A DNA stretch of 64,000 nt from CAZEJK01 sp964512045 (GTDB taxonomy: Bacteria; Acidobacteriota; Thermoanaerobaculia; Thermoanaerobaculales; Sulfomarinibacteraceae): positions 1 through 64,000 of the forward strand of contig CAZEJK010000001.1 in NCBI GenBank assembly GCA_964512045.1. The letters run 5' to 3'. The position numbers were made by a program, and so were the translations under genes. A model generated the notes under the pieces. The model saw nothing but the letters and a program-made list of their open reading frames with translations, did not search any database and was not told the DNA's origin. This document shows positions 1-7,656 of this stretch, one piece after another. How positions within the stretch are numbered: position 1 is the stretch's first letter; the number at the start of each line of letters is the position of its first letter.

Positions 1-2
1 TG

Positions 3-265
3 CCGACGAACACGCCGACGCAGACGCGGACGCCGTCGCATACACCGACAGCATCGAACACGCCTACCGCGACCAACACACCGCGACCGCCCACCGTGAC
101 GCCGACGCCGTCGAACACGGCCACGCCATCGAACACGCCGACGGCGACGAACACGCCGACGAACACAGCCACCCACACGGCGACGAGCACGCCGACGCAC
201 ACGCATACACCGACGAACACGCCGACGAACACGCCGACGGTGACGCCAACGCCAACCATCTACAT
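3..265 (+). repeat. Degenerate short tandem repeat (ACG/CCG/AAC codons)
   Basis: The DNA is built from repeated ACGCCGACG and AACACGCCGACG units with point variation. It encodes the Thr-Pro-Asn tail described above. Slippage could change its length between strains. Confidence 0.7.
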
Positions 266-281
266 CCCGGGTGGAGGCTAG
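3..281 (+). CDS. C-terminal part of a Thr/Pro-rich low-complexity protein (5' end outside window)
   Basis: An open frame runs in from the window edge and stops at TAG 279-281. The visible 92 residues are almost entirely Thr, Pro, Asn, Ala and Ser in a TPTNTPT-like pattern, encoded by a degenerate 6-12 bp tandem repeat of ACG, CCG and AAC codons. The protein ends in IYIPGGG. Such tails usually act as extended surface linkers, but with the N-terminus missing no function can be given. It lies 21 bp upstream of a PilY1-like gene on the same strand, so it may belong to a surface or pilus locus. Confidence 0.6.
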   Translation, partial: PTNTPTQTRTPSHTPTASNTPTATNTPRPPTVTPTPSNTATPSNTPTATNTPTNTATHTATSTPTHTHTPTNTPTNTPTVTPTPTIYIPGGG

Positions 282-302
282 ACGATGCGCAGGGAGGCCG
301 AC

Positions 303-3300
303 ATGAACCGACTCAACAGAGCATCCGTAGAGGAGCCGCCGCCCATGGGTCGAGCCCAACGTGCGCTGTCGGTGGTTGCGATCGTCGCAGTGATGGCGTT
401 GGCTGCAGGTGGTTGGGCGCAGACGGGCGATCCAACAGAGACGCAGCTCGACGATGACTTCGCGGCTGGTCTCACCAACTGGTGGGACATGTCTGGCGGG
501 TTCTCGCTCGGGAACCCGGGCCTGTCATGTACCTCCGGATGGGGGGATGCGCTGGTCTACGATCAGTCGGGCAGCGGCTCGGTGGTGATCACCGACTCGA
601 TCCCTGGAGCGCCGAGCTACGACCCTGCGGACTGGTACAACTTCCGCATGGAGCTCGACTTCGTGCTCGGATCATCGTCCGACTATCTCGGCGTGGTGTG
701 GTGGATCGATGATCCGGCGAACTTCAACACATTGGGTGTGTCGACCGGCGGATACCAGGCATACCTGTGGGGCGCCCCGGCGGACGGCACGACCCCCGCG
801 AACGGCGCCAACCTCGGGGTTGAGGTCGACGTCTTCGGGAGCACGCCAGACTACACTACAGTGCTGGAGAACGCCGAGCTCGCTCCGGGCGATCCGGAGT
901 GGACCGTGTACTCGGGCGCCTGCTACCGGATGCGGGTGCAGCTCTTCTGCGGTGAGCTGACCATTCAGATCAAGCGCCTGGACACCGGAGGTGACTGGCA
1001 CACGGTGTACACCCAGACGTTCGGAGGCAACCCGCCCGGAGTCATGGAGAAGGTGGGCAACCTCGGGCTCATCTACTACCAGCAGAGTCAGCCGATCTAC
1101 GTCGATAACGTCACAGTGAAGAGCTGGCCGGCCGCGTGCGAGGTGTGCTCCACAGGCTGGAGCTCGTGGGGCGAAGGCTGGACAGCGCTCGATCCCGACT
1201 ATGACTCGGCGCGCGACCGTACGGCCATGGTGTTCCGTCAAATGGCCGTGCTCCATGAGTACCGGAGTCAGCTCGACTTGGGCGCACCGAATGACTGGAA
1301 CCCGAACTGGGTCATCTATAACGTCGACGACAAGCGGGACGCTGCGTACGCAACGGATACCTGTGTCGGTGGGCGGGTGCTCGCCGATCTTCCGAGCCCG
1401 TTCGAGAACCTGGGAGCGAACGTCGACACGATCCGTTCGTACCTGCAGCCGATGTCGAGCTCGGTCCAGGTGACCGAGGAGCCGAACTCCGGGGCGCTGG
1501 TGTTCATGCCGCAGCACGATGCCGACGACCCGATCCCTGTCTTCGCCGATGGCAACACGCCGATCGCAGGCGCGCTCATGGACGTCTACGACTGGTACCA
1601 GCAGCAGATCCACGATGGCAGCGGAGGCAGCGACGAAGGCCCGTGGTTCCGCGATCCGTTGGCGGAGTGTCGGCGCTGGTACGTGATCCTGATTACGGAC
1701 GGCGAGGAGAGCTGCGCGGCAACACAGAATGCGGTGTGTGAGGACACGGCTGCCGGAGGGCGCCTGCGGGATGCCGGCGTGCCGGTGTACACCATCGGGT
1801 TCTCATCCAGCGTCAGCGATACCTCGCCGTTGAAGTGTCTGTCGATGACCGGCGGGCTGTTCCAGACGGCAGCGCAGGCAGAGGAGCTGCTGCAAGCTCT
1901 GATCAACATCCTGTCGCAGATCGATCAGGTGGACCGTGCGTTCGCTCCGGTGGCGGTCACACCGCAGAACTCGATGACCCAGACCGACCGGCTGATCTTC
2001 CTGCCGCGGTTCATTCCCAGACCAAAACGCTCGATCTGGGAGGGCTCGCTGTTCGCCTTCGGGATCGACGGGCAGAACCCGACCATCCCAACGGTGACCG
2101 AAAGCGGCAAGACGAAGGTTGATGTCAGTCAGGCGAAGTGGAACGCCAAGGATGTGCTTCTGACCGACGGCGCCTCCAGCCGGAAGATCTTCTACGCGTC
2201 TCCGGGCGCCGTCCCGGAGACCCGGAACGAGTACGACTACGCCAGCACCTCGACCAGCGAGCGCGATGACCTGGCGAGCTGGCTCGGCGCGGCGGTCAGT
2301 GCCACCCACGACGAGCTCGAGGTCGTGATGGACTTCGTGACCGGTGAGGACCGTCCGGACTCGGAGTCCGGCGACGGCACCTACCAGTGGCTGCTCGGCG
2401 ACATCTTCCACTCGACGCCGGTGGTGGTGGCGGCGCCTGGCAACTACGGGTACTACCTCAACAACATCAACGGGTATGTGGACGACACTGGTACCACAGA
2501 CCCGAACGACGGCTTCATGGAGGCGCACAAGTACCGGCGCCGCGTGGTGCTGGTGGGCGCCAACGATGCCATGCTGCACGCCTTCGACGGTGGGTTCTGG
2601 GATCGTGAGTTCGACGGCGCGCCGGCGAACACGTTCGACTTCGGCACCGGCAGGGAGCTGTTTGCTCACATCCCGCGCGAGGTGATGCCAACCACCTGGC
2701 ACATGGCCTACACCGCAGACCCCGATCCGGAGCACCGCTACTCGGTGGATGGGAACGTGACGGTCGACGACGTGTACATCTCGCCCGACGGCGGGTCGGC
2801 CTCCCGTGAGTGGCGAACCGTGGCGATCTACACGCTGCGCCGGGGCGGACGCTCCGTGGTGGCGTTGGACGTGACCCAGCCAGATCCGTACTCGAGTGGA
2901 GTGCCCACAGCCTCCAGCTACCCGGGTTGCCTGGACGGTGGCACCGGCTGTGACGGAGACTATCCGACCGTGCTGTGGGAGTTTACCCACTCCGGCCTCG
3001 GTGAGACGTGGTCGAAGCCGTCGATCGCGCGCATCGAGAACAGCACCACCGGCGAGGACATCTTCATCGCGTTCTTCGGCGCCGGCTGGGATGAAGGCAC
3101 CGGTACCCGCGGGAACGGCGTGTACGGCATCAACATCGAGACCGGTGCACTGATCTTCCATACGGAGGCGCGCTCGTCCACCGAGATCCTTGCCCGGGTT
3201 CCCGGCGGTGTGGTGGCGCTCGATACCGACGACGACGGGTACACCGAGCGACTGTACTTCGGAGACGTTTCGGGCGGGGTCTGGCGGATCGACACGAACC

Positions 3301-4235
3301 CGACCACCCCGTCGAGTGGGGAGATCGTCGATTGGAGCTCGAAGCAGCTGGCGTTCTTCGGCTACGATGCGGGTACCGATACGTACGGAACCAGTGATAG
3401 TAGCGTGCAGCAGTTTTTCTTGACACCCACCCTCGTGCCGGCGCTGTTCGCTGGAAGTGACTTCATGTGGGGCATCGCGATCGGGAGTGGCAACCGCGAG
3501 GACATCGGCGACCTGACCGACGTTGCGGGCCGGTTCTACTTCCTGCTCGATGACAACGACTTCGCGTCGACCGGGACGCTCGATGAGTCCGACCTGGTGC
3601 GTGTGGGTCTGAACGACGACCCGATGGGCACCACTGCCCTGGATCCCTCGAACGGCGACTTCGGCTGGTACCTCGAGCTAGAGGGCACCGAGAAGGTGAC
3701 GGCACAAGCGATCGTGCTCGACCAGCGCGTTCAGTTCCCGACGTTCAAGCCGGTGCCACCGGAAGGTACGACTGGCGGCTCGAGTGGTTCGGGCGATGGG
3801 TATGTGATCGACCCGACGAAGGTGTGCATCGTGGAGAAGCGCACCGATGACCCGTTCGATCCCGCCAGTGCGCCCGACCTCGACGAGTACCCCGCCACGT
3901 ACCAGGCCGCCGATGAGGACGCAGCCCGAGCATGGCTCGACGCGGTGGACGGCGACGGGAACTCGCTTCACCCGGGAGATTACCTCGGAGAGTGCAAGAT
4001 CTGCCGTGCGGCCGGCACCGTGCGCCTGTACAACGTGTCGTACTACAACGCGGATCCTCCGGACGGTGAGGACAGGTACGACGAGCTGAGCGAGGCCGGC
4101 TTCATCTCGGGCGGTACGGTGTACACTGTTGGCGACAAGACCATTGCCAGCTGGATGCCGATGGACGGTCCGCCGATCAACACCGAGGCCGTTGCACTCG
4201 TTACCCATCGGGTCACCAACTGGCGTCAGGAGTAG
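303..4235 (+). CDS. pilY1: PilY1-like type IV pilus tip-associated adhesin with von Willebrand A region
   Basis: The C-terminal half (about residues 690-1150) matches the PilY1/PilC beta-propeller: LVGANDAMLHAFDGG near residue 750, an SVDGNVTVDDVY stretch, and a calcium-loop-like DTDDDGYTE near residue 975 followed by GDVSGGVWRID. Residues 300-560 look like a von Willebrand A fold, with VILITDGEE. Residues 45-285 resemble a jelly-roll domain, which is unusual in this position. I chose ATG 303 because AGGGAGG lies 5 nt upstream; ATG 285 is an in-frame alternative. The N-terminus is a signal peptide with a hydrophobic core ending in GGWAQ. PilY1 proteins sit at the pilus tip and promote extension, adhesion or surface sensing. 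The minor pilins normally found beside it are not visible here. Confidence 0.85.
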   Translation: MNRLNRASVEEPPPMGRAQRALSVVAIVAVMALAAGGWAQTGDPTETQLDDDFAAGLTNWWDMSGGFSLGNPGLSCTSGWGDALVYDQSGSGSVVITDSIPGAPSYDPADWYNFRMELDFVLGSSSDYLGVVWWIDDPANFNTLGVSTGGYQAYLWGAPADGTTPANGANLGVEVDVFGSTPDYTTVLENAELAPGDPEWTVYSGACYRMRVQLFCGELTIQIKRLDTGGDWHTVYTQTFGGNPPGVMEKVGNLGLIYYQQSQPIYVDNVTVKSWPAACEVCSTGWSSWGEGWTALDPDYDSARDRTAMVFRQMAVLHEYRSQLDLGAPNDWNPNWVIYNVDDKRDAAYATDTCVGGRVLADLPSPFENLGANVDTIRSYLQPMSSSVQVTEEPNSGALVFMPQHDADDPIPVFADGNTPIAGALMDVYDWYQQQIHDGSGGSDEGPWFRDPLAECRRWYVILITDGEESCAATQNAVCEDTAAGGRLRDAGVPVYTIGFSSSVSDTSPLKCLSMTGGLFQTAAQAEELLQALINILSQIDQVDRAFAPVAVTPQNSMTQTDRLIFLPRFIPRPKRSIWEGSLFAFGIDGQNPTIPTVTESGKTKVDVSQAKWNAKDVLLTDGASSRKIFYASPGAVPETRNEYDYASTSTSERDDLASWLGAAVSATHDELEVVMDFVTGEDRPDSESGDGTYQWLLGDIFHSTPVVVAAPGNYGYYLNNINGYVDDTGTTDPNDGFMEAHKYRRRVVLVGANDAMLHAFDGGFWDREFDGAPANTFDFGTGRELFAHIPREVMPTTWHMAYTADPDPEHRYSVDGNVTVDDVYISPDGGSASREWRTVAIYTLRRGGRSVVALDVTQPDPYSSGVPTASSYPGCLDGGTGCDGDYPTVLWEFTHSGLGETWSKPSIARIENSTTGEDIFIAFFGAGWDEGTGTRGNGVYGINIETGALIFHTEARSSTEILARVPGGVVALDTDDDGYTERLYFGDVSGGVWRIDTNPTTPSSGEIVDWSSKQLAFFGYDAGTDTYGTSDSSVQQFFLTPTLVPALFAGSDFMWGIAIGSGNREDIGDLTDVAGRFYFLLDDNDFASTGTLDESDLVRVGLNDDPMGTTALDPSNGDFGWYLELEGTEKVTAQAIVLDQRVQFPTFKPVPPEGTTGGSSGSGDGYVIDPTKVCIVEKRTDDPFDPASAPDLDEYPATYQAADEDAARAWLDAVDGDGNSLHPGDYLGECKICRAAGTVRLYNVSYYNADPPDGEDRYDELSEAGFISGGTVYTVGDKTIASWMPMDGPPINTEAVALVTHRVTNWRQE

Positions 4236-4237
4236 GC

Positions 4238-5011
4238 ATGAGAGCTACCGCAGTTCTTGCCGTTGTGGTCCTCACCGTGGCGCCCGCCTTCGCAGTGGAG
4301 GTCATCCTGCAGGACGGTGCGGTCATCGTGGCCGAAAGCTACGAGGTTGTCGGAGGGTACGTCACGATCCAGCTCACGGGAGGTGGCCAGCTTGCGTACG
4401 CCACGGAAGACGTGGATCTCGAGGCGACGCGTGCCGGCCAAGGTGGCTCTGACGAGGAGCCGGCCGCCGAGCCGCAACGACCCGGCAAACCGGCGTCGCT
4501 TGCGGATGCAGCGGCGGCGATGCGCGAGCAGTCGGCCGGCGCGGAAGGCTCGGTGCTGAGCATCACGGATGCAGATGTCGCACACGTGGATCCAGCCGCT
4601 CCAGGCGCGAGCGCAGACGAGGGCGAAGCGGAGGATACCGGTCCGCCGCCGGGGTCGGAGACCGGGGGAGACGTCAGGGCCGTGCGGCTCAACCTGAAGG
4701 AGGTCCGCCAGGGGGAGTACCGCTTCACTGGAGGCGTCCTCAACGCCTACGACTTCCCGGTGCGCAACGTGTACCTGCAGGTGTCCTTGAGCACGGTTGG
4801 CGGGGACGACCTCGGCCAGCGACGAATCCAGGTGGCGGACGTGCTCGAGCCTGGTGCGTCGGAGGCCTTCGACGTCGCGGTCGAGTCCGCGACCCGACCG
4901 CGGTGGTCGGTCCAGGTCTTCTGGACGCAGGAGGAGCGGGCGCCGTCGCCCTCCGCACAGCCGGGCCCGTCCATTCCGGAAGGTCGTCTGCCCACCGGCG
5001 GCGGAGCCTGA
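4238..5011 (+). CDS. Exported protein with FxLYD-like C-terminal domain, function unknown
   Basis: This 257-residue protein begins 2 bp after the PilY1-like gene and is probably cotranscribed with it. Residues 1-20 form a signal peptide. Residues 20-60 form a short beta-rich segment (VEVILQDGAVIVAESYEV). A Pro/Glu/Ala-rich linker follows, and residues 144-231 resemble the extracellular FxLYD fold, which describes how a sequence varies from a local form (FTGGVLNAYDFPVRNVYLQV). There are no catalytic motifs. A structural or accessory role in the envelope is possible. I do not recognise the exact family. Confidence 0.7.
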   Translation: MRATAVLAVVVLTVAPAFAVEVILQDGAVIVAESYEVVGGYVTIQLTGGGQLAYATEDVDLEATRAGQGGSDEEPAAEPQRPGKPASLADAAAAMREQSAGAEGSVLSITDADVAHVDPAAPGASADEGEAEDTGPPPGSETGGDVRAVRLNLKEVRQGEYRFTGGVLNAYDFPVRNVYLQVSLSTVGGDDLGQRRIQVADVLEPGASEAFDVAVESATRPRWSVQVFWTQEERAPSPSAQPGPSIPEGRLPTGGGA

Positions 5012-5074
5012 AGGACTCAGACTCCCGTAGCGCCCTGGGACCGGGCGTGAGCGTGAGAGCTCTGGAGGATCAGT

Positions 5075-5536
5075 ATGCGTGGACGCGGTGCACTCGTTGG
5101 GGGCGTCGTCTTGGTGCTCGTCGTGGGGGGGATCGTCTACTGGATCGTGAGCTCTCACCAGGATCGGAGCACGCCGACCTCGCCGCCGCCGGAGGAACGA
5201 TCCGCGTACGTCACCGACGACGTGACGTTCGTGTGTCAGGGCATGCCGTTGCAGCTCGTGTCGGTGCGGGTCACGCCGAGCCCTCTGCTGAACACCTGGG
5301 CGTTCGACCTCCACTGCGCATCCGACGAGCCGTGCACCGGGAGCGCCGAGGTCTCGGTCCGGTACCAGAGTGACACGGGCGACGACGAGCTGCAGTTCGA
5401 GTGGTGGCTGGCGATCGAGGCAGGGGCCACTGTGCGCCTCAGTCGGCAGCAGCGGAGTGAGGGTCAGATCGAGGCGATCGAGAAGGTCGAGATGCGCGTC
5501 GTGCCCGGCGCCTCGAACCCAATGGCGGGCGCGTAG
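5075..5536 (+). CDS. Small membrane-anchored protein, function unknown
   Basis: The 153-residue product has one N-terminal transmembrane segment (residues 5-26) and a short Pro/Ser linker. A beta-rich domain of about 100 residues follows, containing two cysteines (HCASDEPC) that could pair outside the membrane. TGGAGGAT upstream of ATG 5075 is a good ribosome binding site. It is the last gene of the PilY1-like operon, 63 bp after its neighbour, so it may share a pilus or surface role. No family was recognised. Confidence 0.65.
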   Translation: MRGRGALVGGVVLVLVVGGIVYWIVSSHQDRSTPTSPPPEERSAYVTDDVTFVCQGMPLQLVSVRVTPSPLLNTWAFDLHCASDEPCTGSAEVSVRYQSDTGDDELQFEWWLAIEAGATVRLSRQQRSEGQIEAIEKVEMRVVPGASNPMAGA

Positions 5537-5639
5537 TAGCGAAGGCCATCCGCGGCCGTATTGGACAATGGGTACTGGCTTTCCACCCGTTCAGTATGTC
5601 GTGTGGTGTCGCGAACGAGCGTTTGCTCGTGAAGACAGC

Positions 5640-5669
5640 GGGCCGGCCGCACGTCACTGCGGCCAGCCC
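5640..5669. terminator. Hairpin between convergent operons
   Basis: GGGCCGGCCGCA pairs with TGCGGCCAGCCC across a 6-nt loop with a single mismatch. It lies between the end of the small membrane protein gene and the end of pepF, so it can serve transcripts from both sides. There is no clear U-tract. A second small hairpin (ACGAGC, loop GTTT, GCTCGT) lies just upstream near 5611-5626. Confidence 0.5.
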
Positions 5670-5678
5670 GGCAGGCTG

Positions 5679-7574
5679 TCAGCCCTGACGGTCCAGAATC
5701 GCCTCGATCTGGTCCATGATGCCGTTCATGCGAGCCGCGAGGGCGTCGTAGGGCGCCTCGCTGGCGAGATCCACCCCTGCGTCCCGCAGCAGCTCGTACG
5801 GATACTCGGAACCGCCTGCCTGGAGAACGCCCAAGAACCGTTCGACGGCGCCTTTCTCGCCGTCCAGCACCTGCTCGGCGAACAGTGATGCCGCAGCCAA
5901 CGATGTGGCGTACTGGTACACGTAGAAGTTGTAGTAGAAGTGTGGGATGTAGGCCCACTCCATCGTGTACAGATCGTCGATGGCCACCACGCCTTCGGCC
6001 TCACCGTGGTACCGCCGCAGGAGCTCGCCGTAGATCTCGGAGAACCGATCTCCGGTCAGCGCGTCGCCGCGCTCAACCAGCTGGTGGATTGCGAGCTCGA
6101 ACTCGGCGAACATCGCCTGGCGGAAGAACGTGGTGCGCAGGCCTTCGAGCGCCGAGCCGAGGTAGTAGAGCTTCTGCTCGTCGGTCTCGGCGTTGGCGAG
6201 CACGTGGTCGAGGAGCAGCGCCTCGTTGAACGTCGAGGCAACCTCGGCCACGAAGATGGAGTAGTCGGCGTTGGGGTAGGGCTGGGTGGCGTTGGCGAGA
6301 TGGGAGTGCATGGCGTGACCCCACTCGTGCGCCAATGTGGAGACCGACTCATAGTCCTCGTTGTAGTTCAGGAGCACGTACGGATGGAGGTCGTAGATGC
6401 TGCCGTTGGAGTACGCGCCGGCGCGCTTGCCAGGTCGCGGAAAGACATCCATCCAGCGGTCGTCAAAGCCCGTGCGAACGACCTCGACGTACTCCGCTCC
6501 GAGAGGCGCCAGCGACTCGAGCACGACCGCCTTGCCGGTGTCGATCGGGAATGTGATGTCGCTCGAGACCAGCGGTGGGTAGAGGTCGTGGTAGCGCAGA
6601 TCGTCGATCCCGAGCATCCGTGCGCGGAGCTTCAGATAGCGGTGGAGCGTCGAGAGATGCCGGTTCGTGGAGGCGACCAGCGTGTGGTACACCTCCTCCG
6701 GGATCTTGTTGTCAGCAAGCGCGCTGGCCAGGCACGTGGGGTAGCTCCGGACCTGTGCGTAGAACAGATCACGTTGAAGCTGGGAGTACAGGGCGACGCC
6801 GAACGTCCGGCGGTAGTCGTGCCAGGTCGACCAGAACTTCTCGTACACCTTCGTGCGGTCGGCGCGGCTCGGTACCGCGCGGTACCGCGAGTAACCGGCC
6901 TGGTCGAGCCGGACATCGGTTCCGTCCGATAGCGTCAGGGTCGGCCACGGCATGTCGGCGTTGGCGAGGATCCCGTACACCGACGATGGCGCGCTGGCCA
7001 TCAGACCGGCGGTGGCGATCAGCTCCTCACCGGCCGCATCGAGGGTGTGGGGCTTCAGACGCAGGATGTTGTCGAGAAAGTGCCGGTAGTCTGACAGCTC
7101 GGGACTCGCCCTCAGGAGCTCGTCGATCTGCTCCTCGCCGATCGCGAGTATCTCTGGCTCGAGGAAGCTCGAGGCCCGGGCGAAGGAGGTCTCCAGGCTG
7201 CTGGCGACCTGGCGCATGGCCAACGCCTCCGAGTCTCGGGTGTCCTCGTCGGAGAGCATTGCCGCGTACGAGCTGAGACGGATCAGCTCCTGACCGAGCT
7301 CGGAGAACGTGTCCAGGCACGACGCGAGACGCTCCGGGCTCGTGCCGAGCGTTCCGGCACACGCCTTCAGGTCCTCGAGGCTCTGCTCGAGCTCCGTGCG
7401 CGCAGTGTGCCACGCAGCGTCGGACGGATAGATGTCCGTCAGGTCCCACTGGTGGACCAACTGATCCGACGTCATCTCCACCTCCTCACTGTTGGTTGCG
7501 GCGAGCGCGCTCGGTACGGTTACGGCCATGACTGCCAGAGCTCCACATGCGATCAGACTGATGGATCGGAACAT
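5679..7574 (-). CDS. pepF: M3-family oligoendopeptidase F-like metallopeptidase, probably exported
   Basis: PepF-type enzymes are zinc oligopeptidases. The zinc motif HEWGH is at residues 416-420 within LAHEWGHAMHS, followed by a downstream Glu in the VAEVASTFNEALL segment. The length (631 aa) fits the family. The first 26 residues form a signal peptide with a hydrophobic core and a SALA-A cleavage site, which is unusual for a family that is often cytoplasmic. ATG 7574 is preceded by a GGAGGAGG ribosome site 5 nt away. An internal ATG at 7475 (residue 34, after the signal peptide) has its own GAGGAGG site, also 5 nt away, so both exported and cytosolic forms are possible. It is divergent from the M16 peptidase gene. 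Confidence 0.9.
   Translation of the reverse strand: MFRSISLIACGALAVMAVTVPSALAATNSEEVEMTSDQLVHQWDLTDIYPSDAAWHTARTELEQSLEDLKACAGTLGTSPERLASCLDTFSELGQELIRLSSYAAMLSDEDTRDSEALAMRQVASSLETSFARASSFLEPEILAIGEEQIDELLRASPELSDYRHFLDNILRLKPHTLDAAGEELIATAGLMASAPSSVYGILANADMPWPTLTLSDGTDVRLDQAGYSRYRAVPSRADRTKVYEKFWSTWHDYRRTFGVALYSQLQRDLFYAQVRSYPTCLASALADNKIPEEVYHTLVASTNRHLSTLHRYLKLRARMLGIDDLRYHDLYPPLVSSDITFPIDTGKAVVLESLAPLGAEYVEVVRTGFDDRWMDVFPRPGKRAGAYSNGSIYDLHPYVLLNYNEDYESVSTLAHEWGHAMHSHLANATQPYPNADYSIFVAEVASTFNEALLLDHVLANAETDEQKLYYLGSALEGLRTTFFRQAMFAEFELAIHQLVERGDALTGDRFSEIYGELLRRYHGEAEGVVAIDDLYTMEWAYIPHFYYNFYVYQYATSLAAASLFAEQVLDGEKGAVERFLGVLQAGGSEYPYELLRDAGVDLASEAPYDALAARMNGIMDQIEAILDRQG
7475..7487 (-). 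promoter_or_regulatory. Second ribosome binding site and start codon inside pepF
   Basis: On the minus strand GAGGAGG (7487-7481) is followed by 5 nt and an in-frame ATG (7475-7473). The upstream start at 7574 has the same spacing and sequence (7586-7580). Starting here would give a 598-residue enzyme without the signal peptide. Confidence 0.5.
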
Positions 7575-7596
7575 CTCGACCTCCTCCGCGTTCCTC

Positions 7597-7624
7597 GGCG
7601 AGCATGATAGTGTTCATGCTCGCC
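7597..7624. promoter_or_regulatory. Perfect 28-bp inverted repeat in the divergent pepF/M16 promoter region
   Basis: The arm GGCGAGCATGA (7597-7607), a 6-bp spacer and the arm TCATGCTCGCC (7614-7624) are perfectly symmetrical. Candidate -10 boxes for both directions fall within it: TAGTGT at 7608-7613 on the plus strand, preceded by TGA, and TATCAT at 7609-7604 on the minus strand. This is how an operator for a dimeric regulator controlling both peptidase genes would look. A transcript hairpin is the alternative. Confidence 0.6.
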
Positions 7625-7656
7625 TCCGGCAAGGATGGAGGTGGGGAGGTACAGCG

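Noticed and set aside
672..1613. Long minus-strand open frame opposite the PilY1-like gene
   Set aside because: Antisense shadow of a high-GC gene; His/Arg/Val-rich, no start signal, no family.
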